In this document: positions 13,201-24,753 of the stretch, in pieces
Position numbering within the stretch: the first letter of the stretch is position 1
How the letters are laid out: every line of letters starts with the position of its first letter
From: Dioscorea cayenensis subsp. rotundata
Lineage: Eukaryota > Streptophyta > Magnoliopsida > Dioscoreales > Dioscoreaceae
Reading direction: 5' to 3'
Length of the DNA stretch: 64,000 bases
Assembly: GCF_009730915.1 (NCBI RefSeq)
Contig: NC_052489.1
Span: 25,041,916-25,105,915, forward strand
Notes under the pieces: model-generated
The model's input: only the letters and a program-made list of their open reading frames with translations
What the model was told of the DNA's origin: nothing
The model's database searches: none
Translations under genes and position numbers: made by a program

Positions 13201-13717
13201 CACACCAAATTGTGTCCTTGTACTTTGATCTAATAGAAAAGGAGATCAAAGCGCGCTTAGACACGGTCATCTCACCTCCTTTCTTGAGCCATGCAAGCTT
13301 ATAAGGCCTATGATGCTCCTCAATTACGATTCTCAATTTTTGAATGACTGTTGCAGAGACAATGTTCTCACAGCTTCCTGCATCAATCACAAAGCGACAT
13401 ACCTTACCAGAGATAGTACAGGTAGGCTGAAAGATGTTCGTCCGCAACCAATCTTCCTCAATGACCCGCGGTGTTAGGCAAGATCGCCTCACAACCAATG
13501 CAGTACCCACATCTCCTCCGATAACTTCCTCATCATCGGGTTGCTCTTCTATTGCCACATCTTCATCTTCCTCTTCAAAATCTGCTGCTTCAACGAGAAG
13601 GACCTTTTTGCCGGCGGACTTCTTGCATTCAGATAGTCGATGGCCCGATTCTCCACGACCCAAAAACACCGAAAACGTGTGCACTGCTTTTTTTCTGGGT
13701 CGAGGTGCACCCGACAC
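10298..13717 (-). pseudogene. Gypsy pol: protease, RT, RNase H, integrase (broken)
   Basis: From 13717 downwards on the minus strand. The protease has FVIDAGSCENIVS (about 13380; the active-site third residue reads DAG) and CHLLFGRPWQYDR. A stop at about 13018 interrupts the reading frame just before the RT part. The RT contains the catalytic YFDD motif (VVVYFDDILIYS, about 12340) with DLKSGYHQI and FGLSNAPSTF upstream. RNase H shows LHSDASKVG and YTDHEALKHL. The integrase has an H-H-C-C finger (HGEGH to CQICQ, about 11380-11250) and core residues D (MDFVMG), D (VSDSDTRF) and E (GQTEVVNKSL). A TGA at 10528-10526 replaces the usual Trp in the conserved GDYV-x-A stretch, and the C-terminal part resumes at 10498-10298 (KIGPLEIIEKINPNAY). 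The nearly intact frame suggests fairly recent activity; as it stands it cannot make a full polyprotein. Confidence 0.92.
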
Positions 13718-14561
13718 TCGCTTGCTTTCACAGACGACTCACGCCATTAGGGGAATTACTGTTGCTAGCACCACTGCTATGCATTCCAGAAATACTAGGA
13801 TTACGCCTTCCTTGCTTCTCCACCTATAGCACCCTCTGATGTGCTGTAGAAACAGAAACAGGATCAAACATGTTAACAGTATCCTGAATCTGCATCCTCA
13901 ACCCTCCAATATAACGCGCCACCAACTGATCCTCCGTCTCCTGGATCTCGTTCTGGGCCACAAGTTGGTAAAACTCTGTGGTGTAATCATCAACCAACTT
14001 GGTACCCTGCCTCAAGTTCTGCAGCCTTTGATACATCAGTCTCTGGAAGTTATAAGGAAGGAATTACGTGCGCAAATGGTTCTTCATCTTCTTCCAGGTA
14101 CATATCTTCGGTTTTCCCAACCGGTTTCGAGTCAACTTCAGTTGCTGCCACCATGTCGTGGCTCTATTCCGAAGCCTAGTATTCACCAAAGGCACGCGCT
14201 TGTCTTCTGGCACGCCTTTGAATTCCAAGATCTCCTCCACAATCATCAACCAATCGAAGAACTCCTCTGGTTATAGGCCTCCATGGAATTCAGGAATCTC
14301 AATGCGCATCCCGGTCTCCCATCGCCTCTGATCGTACTCCGTAGGGCCTCTTCTGTATTGAGTTACCTCTTCACCAGAACCAACATTAGTTTGGGTAACG
14401 TTTGGTACGTGGTTATTCATCATCGCCGCCATCCTTTGGGTCATCACCTCCATTATTCCCTCAAGTCGTTGATCTATCAATTGCACCAACCTCTGCTCCA
14501 TTTGATTCATCTAGTCACGCTCATAAACGTCTTGAAGGTTCTGCTCACGACTAGGTGCCAT
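13718..14561 (-). pseudogene. Gypsy gag (broken)
   Basis: Minus-strand gag remains in several frames. The N-terminal part (14561-14271) includes MNQMEQRLVQLIDQRLEG and a stretch ending EIPEFHGGL. Next comes a retrotransposon-gag core (14249-14064) with ATTWWQQLK, then MYQRLQNLRQG...DDYTTEFYQL (14036-13824). The zinc-knuckle region near 13690 is degenerate, and frame changes occur near 14270, 14060, 13820 and 13700. Such gag proteins form the virus-like particle that packages element RNA; this copy is not functional. Confidence 0.85.
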
Positions 14562-14597
14562 GTCTCCTCCAAAGTCGAACGAAGCTCTGGTACCAAC

Positions 14598-15168
14598 TGA
14601 CGCAACGGGATATAGTTGAGGACTTGTTTAGTCTATGAATACCCAAGTCAACAACGAAATGGAAACCTAAATCCTGTTTAGTCTAAGAATACCCAGGAAT
14701 TTAGAGGAAAACATATCAATTTTATTTCAAATTCAAGCTGCCTTCATAGCCTGAAGGCTTACAAATAAATAGACCAACAAGAAACACTAAAGGAGAAATA
14801 AATCGAAATTTTTCCAAAAATAGAAAATTCGCGATTGATACTATAGAATAAAAATTAAAAACCAAACATAGTGAATGCCAAAAACGGCGTCTCAATCAGA
14901 GATCTTCAGCCAAGATATCGATAGAGAAAATCTTTCCATAAACGTAAAAATTGCTGTTTTCGAGGCCCAGATGATGGAATTTGGCCGAAAAAGGGTGTGA
15001 CTTGCGCAAACTCGTGACTTTTGCTTGTTGACCTGTTTTCCATCTAATGGGGTCCTCTGATCACCAAAATTACCTCTTTAGCAAAATTATGAAAATGACC
15101 CCGCCTAGGTTATCGCATCCCACTTGTCCAGGTAGGCGCAAGCTAGCTCATCAACCAGGTCCGCATCA
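14598..15168 (-). repeat. 5' LTR of the gypsy element
   Basis: A 571-bp LTR, starting TGATGCGGACC at 15168 and ending GCGTCA at 14598 in the element's sense. The primer-binding site follows immediately (14597-14584). It holds the full-length version of the truncated 3' LTR. Confidence 0.85.
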
Positions 15169-15709
15169 AAAATTATCTCATAGTTAAAGATGTAATTATT
15201 AGGGTAGGTGGAGAGTATTATTGGGGGTTGATGGGCTGAATTATTAGTGGCAAATGGTACCTACCCTATTCACAAGAGCCATTGGATTGTAAGTAGAAAT
15301 GGGAATAAAACTAGTTATAAAAAATTTTATGAAATTATATATAAGGGTTTTAGTTTAAAATTATTTTAAATTTTAAAAAAAAAGTAGTAGGACGCATCCC
15401 AGTTTTAAAAAAATAAATTTTAATATTAAAAAAATAGTGGGACCTGTCATTTTAAAAAAATAAAATAAAATTTTAATATTAAAAAATCCGTGGAACCCAA
15501 AGCTATTAAAAAAATTTAAAATTTAATATTAAAAAAATAAAAATGCCTAGTTTGGTAAATAATTGTAGAAATGCTATTTTACTAATTAATTAAAAAAAGC
15601 AATATTTTTTTTAAAAAAAAAAGGCTTGTAAGTTTCACTGCAGTCCAATTAATATATCTCAAACTCGATCTGCAGGGCAGAAAAATCAATGGATACGGTG
15701 AGTTGTATC

Positions 15710-17030
15710 CAGGGACGGAACCAAGGGGGGGCTAGCAGGGGCTTCAGCCCCCCCCCTTGGCACCGGAGATATTCTTTGTTTGGCCGGAAAATACAGAATC
15801 AGCCCCCCTCGGCCCGGCCAGCAGCTCAATTAAACTTTGTAGTAGCTCACTCACAGTTTGTATTCACACAATTAATCTGAAAAATGTATATAAAATATAC
15901 TTGACTAGGAGAAGAAGTAATTTAGATGAGATATAACTCAAAAAACATCTCATACTCTTTCCATTGATCATCGAGAAATTTAAACAAACATTTGATATGC
16001 ATGCCGGAGGCGGTGAGGTTCATACAACAAACACAACCTCTAAATAAATAATACAAACACACAGTGAACGCATAAATAAAGTCATACAAAACAATAAGAT
16101 AACATCAGGTTGATGTCAATTCCATCCGGGAGAGTGTTCACGGGTTCATTCAATTCTATAGCTTGTAGCTTCCACACCAAATGTATTAGCCCTCCGCCGG
16201 GGGACGGAACCCGGGACTTGATGGCGAGAGGGGGCTCAAGCTTAAAAAGGCAAAAACAAAAAAATAAAAAAAGTAAAAAAAATAATCTAACAAAAATAAT
16301 TATTTTTAAATGAAGAATAATGTGCTAATATAACCAAAAATTTGAATACACATATTAAAAGTATAATTTAAAATTTTTTGTTACTACCGATAAAAAAATA
16401 TATGAGATTTTCAATAATTCAACTAATAAGAATACATCTCAAGTTTGTATTGTTTTTTAAAATATGGTAAAATTGATCATGCTCATTACAAACAACCAAA
16501 CTATTGTTTATAAAAAAACTTTTGTTTTTTCACTCTAGCATATATGGTACATTATAACATATATATATATATATATGTTAGGCCTCATGATCAATTCAAA
16601 CTTTTTTTAAATTACTAAAATTTGTATATAAGATTTATTTTATTAAAATTTTGAAATAATAGTAATTTTTAAATTAAAAAATAAAATGTGAAAATATGCA
16701 CCAAGGGGGATTTGAACTTGGGTGGATCTAAAGACCTCAAACCTTATAAATAAACCCACAAACCACTCAAGCACACCCACAATTTTCAAATATTTTATTT
16801 TACATGAAATTAAGTATAGAAAAATCGAAAATCACCAAATCTTAAATTGTTTTAAAAATATTTTCTCCAGTGCTGAGGGGAGCTTTCAGCCCCTGCTAGC
16901 CCCCCCTTGGTTCCGCCCCTGTCCTCTGCTTTTGTTCTTCACAGCATCCTGTCTGATCACTATCCTCAACACGGACCTCCTCGGCCGAGCCCGGGACACT
17001 CGCCGCCTCGGCGGCCCCCTCTCCCTTATA

Positions 17031-17076
<46 letters not shown>

Positions 17077-17108
17077 GATGGTTGACCCCCTCTCACCTTT
17101 TTAGTTTT

Positions 17109-17156
<48 letters not shown>

Positions 17157-17993
17157 AATCTCTATCTCTATCTTTAATTCTTCATAGTTTTTTTTATTTT
17201 TTAAATATCTCTCTTTATCACTATATCTTCATAGATTTTTTTAAATTTTTTGTTAATATCTTTTTAGATTTTTATTTTTATTTAAAAACAAATCATTTTT
17301 TAATATATTAATAGCTATAGTCTAAAATATAAAAATATTTTTAAAAATATTTACAAAAATTATTATTTAATCTATGGATATGTTATAAATTACTTTAAAA
17401 AGCCAATTAATTTATATAATATATAAAATTATATTATTGGTAGAATTTTTAAAAAATTATTGTTTGACACTTAATTTTTATAAACTAAAATATAAATTAA
17501 CATTTAAATAAATTTTAAAAATTATAAAAATTTTATTAATTGAATTTATGGGTGAATTAAATAGAACATGAATGATAAACTTCATTTTTATAAATATGTC
17601 TACAATGTGTTCGATTAAATGCCTTAATGAGTTAAAATGCTGAAAATATCAAATATTAATATGTATCATAAATTCATAATGTATATATATATATATATAA
17701 CTAAATAATATTTAGTGTTAAATCTATATAGCAAAATGCATGATTGTCTATATTGAGAAATAGGTTTTTGCAACTATTGACAATGAGGCGATTCTACAAT
17801 ATTTTCAAAAAATGCAAACTCGTCGTATTCAACTACCTCCTCTGAGTAGCATGTGTCGCATGGATGATAGCGTTCTAGCTCGAACTTACGTAGATAAATG
17901 TTTTATGTTTGTTATGTTGACTGAAAATAGTTTTTTTGACATTTTACCCTCAAATCCCCCTATGAATAAGTCATGGTTTCGTCCCACGGTTAT
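15710..17993. mobile_element. hAT-type non-autonomous element, left-arm copy
   Basis: It begins CAGGGACGGAACCAAGG (15710) and ends with the reverse complement of CAGGGACG.AACCA near 17993. It is the inverted counterpart of 25485-27772, which has a clear target duplication. Here the outer end abuts CER1 exon 7 directly (flank gttgtatc), while the inner flank is gttatttg, so the two sides do not form a duplication. It contains the nested element at 16198-16921, CT microsatellites (17035-17072, 17112-17142) and AT-rich filler. No transposase is seen. Confidence 0.75.
16198..16921. mobile_element. Nested hAT-type MITE, left-arm copy
   Basis: About 720 bp with termini related to CAGGG(G/A)CGGAACC. 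It is flanked by ccctccgc (16190-16197) and tcctctgc (16922-16929); the right-arm counterpart has gcagagga/gcagaggg (7/8). An 8-bp duplication and these termini fit hAT (Tip100-like). AT-rich and non-coding; inserted in the larger hAT element. Confidence 0.75.
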
Positions 17994-18730
17994 TTGTGTC
18001 CATCAATTGCGATGAAAAGACAACAAAATCCCTCAACAGTATCGATGACTCTCATCTTGAAAAAGGGAAAAAAAGCAGGGCTCAGCGCTTCACACATGAA
18101 GTCCCCCATGAATCAAAAGGGAAGGCACTCATCACCAAAGATGTTCCGATCAGCACGTACGCGGAGGCAGCAGTGACGATCACCTGGAAACTTTTCGAAG
18201 GTCCGGTCTGTCGATGAGCTGAACTCTATTGCGGTGGAGGTAATTAAATAACTCCCACAGCCCAAGCCGAGATCATTAGCCTAACTCCGCCTTCGAGTTT
18301 GAAAGGAAAGCAACCAAGGATCTGCTTGATAGACGCGGACCAATAATATGTAGCAATAAACAAACATGCATGAGCAATGCACACTATCAGCAGCTTCTCA
18401 CAGAGGAACGACTCAGACCAATATTGAAGGAGATACTCAGAAAGATAGATAATTCATTAGCAGCTATGCTTATGAAGACATATAACCAAAAAAAAAAAAA
18501 CAAAACATAACAAACTACGTCCAGTACATGTCCTCACACCCATCACATGTCAAGTACTACAGTGTGATAACATTAAGCTCATTTATAAAGAGCAGATCTT
18601 CATCCTATCCTCCATAGCCGGCATATCTCCAGAGAATGGGATGTCTCCTCCCATTTGTACCTGCTCATCATCATAATATTCAATCAGTCTGCTAGCTAGC
18701 TAAAGAAGTGGTGGGCGGTGGAGGTTGTTA
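17994..18730. other. Unidentified gene-like fragment, left-arm copy
   Basis: Low-repeat sequence between the hAT element and the LTR; it mirrors 24754-25484. The left copy has scattered indels that break its frames, whereas the right copy stays open. I do not recognise a family. Confidence 0.5.
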
Positions 18731-20977
18731 TGTCACGCCCCGAACCTGGCTCGCCAGGTCCAGTGTACTGACAAACAGCCACATACCAACCAAGCCAAGA
18801 CCTAGTAGGCATGCAAGGCCTCAAAACCTGATCTTAAAATCATAAAAATCTAATAGAGAAGCAAAAACTAGAAACAAGAATATAGTTCAACACTAAAAGA
18901 CATAACTAAGTGTTTTGCACAGTCATTACAAATTTATTTCAAATAAAACCTATGCCCACAACAAACGGGACTTATTACATGCTAAAAGAATTGGCGATGG
19001 CCCAACGATCCCCACTAAGCTATCCACCACTCACCCTTACTCCTGATCTGAAAAAAAAAATTATCCACAATATTTATGAGCTTGACAGCCCAGTAAGCAC
19101 CACTAAAAATATAGGGATCAATCACACAAAACATAATTTGTCGAAAAAATGCAAAATAATTAATGAAATTTATTCCAAGTAAACACCAATGTCAAACACT
19201 AAGCATATAGTTCCCCCAAGCAACTATTGGCAAAACAAAATCACAAAATTCATATGTTTACCCTCGGTGACCCGAGACAAAATTTAACAAAAGTCATATT
19301 TTTACCCTCGGTAACCCTGAGCCAAAATTATCAGAAGGCGTTATTCTTCACCGACGGAAAGTGGTGGGAAACTATAGTTTCTAGAACAAAATACGTGTCG
19401 ACACGGTCAGTGTTTAACCCCCCTAGTGACAAGGTTATTGCAAAGTTATTTGGGGATTAGTTTCTAAGTCAAAATACTTTCTATTCACAAAAACAACAAA
19501 CTATCAAAATTTAGATTGAGCAAAATAGAAAGTAATTCGCCAAACAACATTTTTAGCAGTCACGTGATCACTTTCTTATAATATCAAAATATGCCGGTTA
19601 TTTGAATTCAGACTTGAACAGATAATTTAAAATATATTTAATAAAAACAAATATATATATATATATAACACTTTCAAACACGTGAGAGGAATACAAACAA
19701 TCATAATTTAAATAAATTGTTTAATAATTCAGAATTTTAAATAATCATAAATCAATACATTATATGAAATTTCAGAAGTCAAATAATCGGGATTTAAATG
19801 AATTATCTAAAAATTCAAAATTTAACACAATCAGGATTTGCACGACACGTTTAAACATTTCAGATTCTAAAGAATATCATTAATTTAAAATTTTAAACAA
19901 ATTAAAAATAATTCCAAAAAATAGTATCAATTAAATAAATATAATTTGAATGGTAAATAGAAATCTAATTATCCAAAATAAATAAGTGAAATACTTATTT
20001 TCACAAATCTAGCTAGTTTCAAAAGGACTATATACATAGTATAATTTATATGTGGTTACTTACCTAGATGTCTCCCAACTCCAAGAATCCAAAACGGATT
20101 ATCAAAATCAAGCACCCGAAGGAAGCCCTAACAAACATTAAACATGTGCATAAATAACAAAACCCCAAATTATAAGCTCACAGATTTTGTGAGAGAGGCA
20201 TACTGGGATGCACATGACCATACCACAGGGTTGTAAGAAAATACCTAACAGTGCAAATGACTAAAATGGTCATCTAAAAAAAAATACATCCTAAAGGCCA
20301 ATGTATACAGTAGCTTAAAATCAGTCCACAACAATTATCAAAACTATGAAAATATTTAAGGAAAAGCCAAGTGATAGCAAATCCCATGAGAAGATTCATT
20401 CTTGTCCAAGTCAACGATGCAAGATGAAATTGAATGAATGAAAAAGCATTGGTATTCAAGAGAAAGGCTAGAAAACCTATACACATAAATGGGAAACATG
20501 CTGATGTATACAAGATACGAAATAAAATAAATAAATGAATGAATAAACAAAAAGGGCTGATTAATACATATCAAATTCCTCATGGTAGTCTATGGAGTGG
20601 AAACTAGTGGCGGAGCCAGAAACTATAAAAAGGGGGGGGTGGTGCAACAAAAACAATTAATTAATTAATTTTTTTATATTTTTTTAAAAAAATTTATTTA
20701 TAAGTTAATTTATAATTTAGATTATAAAAAAATTAGTTGTTAAATAATATATTTTTTTAAAAAATTCTACTTAAAAAAATATAATTTTATATATTCTATA
20801 AATTAATTTGTGAAAATAAAAAACTAAAACATAGATTTAAAAAAAACATATCTAAATAAAGTAATAGATTAAAGAATAAATTTTTGTAAATATATTTTTT
20901 AAAAAAATTATTATATTTTTAGATAATAAGGATTAATTTGTATAAAATTTGATTTTTTAAAATATAAATAAAAACTC

Positions 20978-21025
<48 letters not shown>

Positions 21026-21047
21026 AGAGGTTAAAAACATAAAACTT

Positions 21048-21083
<36 letters not shown>

Positions 21084-21568
21084 TGGGGCGGCCACCCCTC
21101 TTCCTCCGTCCCTAAGTAAAAGGGAGAGAGGAGGGAAGGGGGTCCGCCGGTGAAAGGGGTGGGGTGAGAGGGGTGGGTGGGGCGGCCGCCCCTGCCCTCC
21201 CCTTTCCCTCCCCCCCTGAAACTAAGGATGAGGATAAGCAAGATCTCACAACCACAATAAAATTTCAAGCATCTACCTTGGATTTTTTGTCATAAAATTC
21301 AACGGGGGGAAGATATCAAGAGCATGCCGCCAAGGTCACCACACAACACGAGAGGAGATACGAGAGGAGATAGGGTTTCCTCCGGTTTCCACTCTTCTTT
21401 TATTTAAAAAACAAAACAAATATCACGTGAGGATCCTCACTAGGGCGTTACGGAACCATAAATCAGATCCGGGAGGCTAAGATAAGATAATGATCTTTCT
21501 TTAAAATATAAATAAATAAATAAATTTAACTAAAAGTAATTTAAATTAATTAAGAGGACGGGTCTACA
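18731..21568 (-). repeat. Chromovirus 3' LTR, left-arm copy, with hAT insertion
   Basis: In the minus sense it starts TGTAGACCCGTCC at 21568, right after a purine tract (AAAGGAGGGAGGAGTT), and ends GTGACA at 18731. It follows the 3' end of a gypsy polyprotein, so it is a 3' LTR. It is the same family as the solo LTR at 4309-7349. Length is 2838 bp, of which 611 bp is the hAT insertion at 20607-21217. Confidence 0.8.
20607..21217. mobile_element. hAT-type MITE inside the LTR, left-arm copy
   Basis: It begins GTGGCGGAGCCAG and is flanked on both sides by gaaacta (20600-20606 and 21218-21224), a 7-bp direct repeat. It includes AT-rich DNA, two GA microsatellites (20980-21021, 21053-21078) and a GC-rich end with CCGCC clusters. 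No coding capacity. Confidence 0.65.
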
Positions 21569-21600
21569 AACTCCTCCCTCCTTTAAAGGAGTTTAGTCCT

Positions 21601-21939
21601 CTAAACTCTTACTAGAGGTATCAAAAAGATACGATATCTCTCTTTTATCTCAAACTCCAACTCCCAAGTTGCTTCCCACTCTGAATGATTGCTCCCCCGA
21701 ACCTTGACATAAGGAATGACCCGTCTTCTCAGTATTTGCTCCTTAAAATCCACAATCGTTATTGGTCGTTCCTCATACATCAAATCATTGCTAAGCTCAA
21801 AGTCGAATCGACCATGTGAGTCGAGTTCTCGGGACTTTGAGCTAGCAGTGTTGATGTATGAGAGCGACCTGCGATGTGGACCTGAGAGCAAACTCGAGGC
21901 AGATCGTGTCAGGTCGAGGGATATCATTCGATGAGGCAA
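21601..21939 (-). pseudogene. Gypsy chromovirus polyprotein C-terminus with chromodomain (fragment)
   Basis: The minus-strand frame ends just before the LTR. The recognisable part is about 21806-21601: LMYEERPITIVDFKEQILRR, IPYVKV, then WEATWELEFEIKERY. This is the chromodomain region at the end of plant chromovirus integrases (usual form: YEE-P-I-D--E--LRN--I-VKV-W----EEATWE-E--M---YP). Residues upstream of about 21806 belong to the palindrome turn, so the frame there is not native. The rest of pol is absent: the element is cut at the palindrome centre. Confidence 0.8.
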
Positions 21940-22033
21940 AGCAGGAGTTGGAGTTTGAGATAAAGAGATATCGTGTCTTTGATACCTCTAGAAGTTTGGA
22001 GGACTAAACTCCCTGAAAGGAGGGAGGACTGAC

Positions 22034-22380
22034 GACCCTCGTGGTTAGGGTGCTACAGTTAGGGGATTTGATTGTTGTTATGTTGAAAGAAGATCGTTAT
22101 CTTATCTTAGCCTCCCGGATCGCTCAGTTCATACGCAGTGAGATCCTGCGTGATCGTTTTTGTTTTAAATAAAGAGGTGGGCGGAGGACTACTCTCGTCT
22201 CGTGTCTGGCGATGCTGCTCCCGTTGAGCTGTGACGAAAAAAAATCAGGTAGATCTGCGGTCATGGTGACTGCTTATCCTCATCCCTAATTCGAGGGAGG
22301 AGGCGGGCCGCACCCTCTCGGCGGACCCTCTCTCTCCTACTTAGGGACGGAGGAAGAGGGTGGCACTCTCCCGGACTTGC

Positions 22381-22420
<40 letters not shown>

Positions 22421-22445
22421 AAGTTTTTATGTTTTTTAACCTCTT

Positions 22446-22487
<42 letters not shown>

Positions 22488-24753
22488 GAGTTTTTATTTA
22501 TATTTTAAAAAATCAAATTTTATACAAATTAATCCTTATTATCTAAAATATAATAATTTTTTAAAAATATATTTACAAAAATTTATTCTTTAATCTATTA
22601 CTTTATTTAGATATGTTTTTTTTAAATCTATGTTTTAGTTTTTTATTTTCACAAATTAATTTATAGAATATATAAAATTATATTTTTAAGTAGAATTTTT
22701 TTAAAAAATATATTATTTAACAACTAATTTTTATAATCTAAATTATAAATTAACTTATAAATAAATTTTTAAAAATATAAAAAAATTAATTAATTAATTG
22801 TTTTTGTTTTGCAATTCACCCCCCTGCCTTATAGTTTCTGGCTCCGCCACTAGTTTCCACTCCATAGACTACCATGAGGAATTTGATATGTATTCATCAC
22901 CCCTTTTTTTGTTTATTCATTCATTTATTTATTTTTATTTTCAGTATCTTGTATACATCAGCATGTTTCCCATTTATGTGTATAGGTTTTCTAGCCTTTC
23001 TCTTGAATACCAATGCTTTTTCATTCATTCAATTTCATCTTGCATCGTTGACTTGGACAAGAATGAATCTTCTCATGGGATTTGCTATCACTTGGCTTTT
23101 CCTTAAATATTTTCATAGTTTTGATAATTGTTGTGGACTGATTTTAAGCTACTGTATACATTGGCCTTTAGGATGTATTTTTTTTTAGATGACCATTTTA
23201 GTCATTTGCACTGTTAGGTATTTTCTTACAACCCTGTGGTATGGTCATGTGCATCCCAGTATGCCTCTCTCACAAAATCTGTGAGCTTATAATTTGGGGT
23301 TTTGTTATTTATGCACATGTTTAATGTTTGTTAGGGCTTCCTTCGGTGCTTGATTTTTGATAATCCGTTTTTGGATTCTTGGAGTTGGGAGACATCTAGG
23401 TAAGTAACCACATATAAATTATACTATGTATATAGTCCTTTTGAAACTAGCTAGATTTGTGAAAATAAGTATTTCACTTATTTATTTTGGATAATTAGAT
23501 TTCTATTTACCATTCAAATTATATTTATTTAATTGATACTATTTTTTGGAATTATTTTTAATTTGTTTAAAATTTTAAATTAATGATATTCTTTAGAATC
23601 GAAATGTTTAAAGCGTGTCGTGCAAATCCTGATTGTGTTAAATTTTGAATTTTTAGATAATTCATTTAAATCCCGATTATTTGACTTCTGAAATTTCATA
23701 TAATGTATTGATTTATGATTATTTAAAATTCTGAATTATTAAACAATTTATTTAAATTATGATTGTTTGTATTCCTCTCACGTGTTTGAAAGTGTTATAT
23801 ATATATATATATATATTTGTTTTTATTAAATATATTTTAAATTATCTGTTCAAGTCTGAATTCAAATAACCGGCATATTTTGATATTATAAGAAAGTGAT
23901 CACGTGACTGCTAAAAATGTTGTTTGGCGAATTACTTTCTATTTTTGCTCAATCTAAATTTTGATAGTTTGTTGTTTTTTTGTGAATAGAAAGTATTTTT
24001 GACTTAGAAACTAATCCCCAAATAACTTTGCAATAACCTTGTCACTAGGGGGGTTAAACACCCGACCGTGTCGACACGTATTTTTGTTCTAGAAACTATA
24101 GTTTCCCACCACTTTCCGTCGGTGAAGAATAACGCCTTCGATAATTTTTGGCTCGGGGTTACCGAGGGTAAAAAAATATGACTTTTTGTTAAATTTTTGT
24201 CTCGGGTCACCGAGGGTAAACATATGAATTTTTGTGATTTTTGTTTTTGCCAATAGTTGCTTGGGGGAACTATATGCTTAGTGTTTGACATTGGTGTTTA
24301 CTTGGAATAAATTTCATTAATTATTTTGCATTTTTTCGACAAATTATGTTTTGTGTGATTGATCCCTATATTTTTAGTGGTGCATACTGGGCTGTCAAGC
24401 TCATAAATATTGTGGATAATTTTTTTTTCAGATCAGGAGTAAGGGTGAGTAGTGGATAGCTTAGTGGGGATCGTTGGGCCATCGCCAATTCTTTTAGCAT
24501 GTAATAAGTCCCGTTTGTTGTGGGCATAGGTTTTATTTGAAATAAATTTGTAATGAGTCATGCAAAAACACTTAGTTATGTCTTTTAGTGTTGAACTATA
24601 TTCTTGTTTCTAGTTTTTGCTTCTCTATTAGATTTTTTTATGATTTTTAAGATCGGGGTTTTGAGGCCTTGCATGCCTACTAGGTCTTGGCTTGGTTGGT
24701 ATGTGGCTGTTTGTCAGTACACTGGACCTGGCGAGCCAGGTTCGGGCGTGACA
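22034..24753 (+). repeat. Chromovirus 3' LTR, right-arm copy
   Basis: Mirror copy of 18731-21568, ending TTCGGGCGTGACA at 24753. Its first 300 bp (22034-22330) are strongly degraded by small deletions relative to the left arm; the remainder is nearly identical. A hAT-type insertion occupies about 22292-22850. The start coordinate is approximate. Confidence 0.75.
22292..22850. mobile_element. hAT-type MITE inside the LTR, right-arm copy
   Basis: Mirror of 20607-21217, ending CTGGCTCCGCCAC before tagtttc (22851-22857). CT tracts lie at 22383-22420 and 22449-22487. The inner end lies in the degraded zone, so the start is approximate. Confidence 0.6.

Larger units (their letters stand above)
9844..15168 (-). 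mobile_element. Ty3/gypsy LTR retrotransposon, nearly complete but mutated
   Basis: A minus-strand element in the order 5' LTR (14598-15168), PBS, gag, protease, RT, RNase H, integrase, PPT, 3' LTR (9844-10297, outer end truncated). The PBS on the minus strand reads GTTGGTACCAGAGC just inside the 5' LTR, close to initiator-Met tRNA. A purine-rich CTAGGGGGA precedes the 3' LTR at about 10298-10306. The LTRs differ by a few percent, including a roughly 12-bp indel around GCGCAAACTCGTG. Integrase after RNase H marks the Ty3/gypsy order. No chromodomain is evident, and the integrase C-terminus resembles CRM/Galadriel-type elements (weak assignment). It is flanked by about 120-bp diverged direct repeats of the host foldback element rather than a 5-bp target duplication. 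Confidence 0.9.
9293..15625. mobile_element. Foldback (MULE-type) element in intron 6, split by a gypsy insertion
   Basis: Inverted arms lie at about 9293-9640 and 15290-15625. The left arm contains GGCATTTCTACCATTATTCA and CTAGACATTTTTA; the right arm carries the reverse complements of these (TGCCTAGTTTGG, GTAGAAATGC). The flanks gtgtaagtt (9284-9292) and ttgtaagtt (15626-15634) form a 9-bp duplication with one mismatch. The CER1 intron 6 sequence of the intact paralogue continues on both outer sides, which proves an insertion. The 9-bp duplication and long inverted arms suggest a Mutator-type non-autonomous element of about 1 kb. It was later enlarged by the retroelement at 9844-15168. Its AT-rich interior has no coding potential of its own. 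Confidence 0.75.
7391..15709 (+). pseudogene. CER1-like aldehyde decarbonylase (wax alkane) pseudogene, copy 1
   Basis: A paralogue of the intact gene at 39871, with the same exon borders: exon 1 7391-7450, exon 2 7612-7836, exon 3 7987-8219, exon 4 8331-8550, exon 5 8669-9044, exon 6 9118-9225, and the first 34 bp of exon 7 at 15676-15709. Exon 3 keeps HRALHH and HSHHH, and exon 5 keeps HSLHH, the di-iron histidine motifs of the fatty-acid-hydroxylase superfamily. Inactivating lesions are a 4-bp insertion in exon 2 (about 7783-7787) leading at once to stop codons, intron 6 enlarged to 6.4 kb by nested transposons, and truncation of exon 7 at a hAT terminus (15710). Exons 8-10 (most of the WAX2 C-terminal domain) are not found downstream. 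The promoter is split off by the solo LTR. The remaining exons are very close to copy 2, so the death is fairly recent. Confidence 0.93.
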
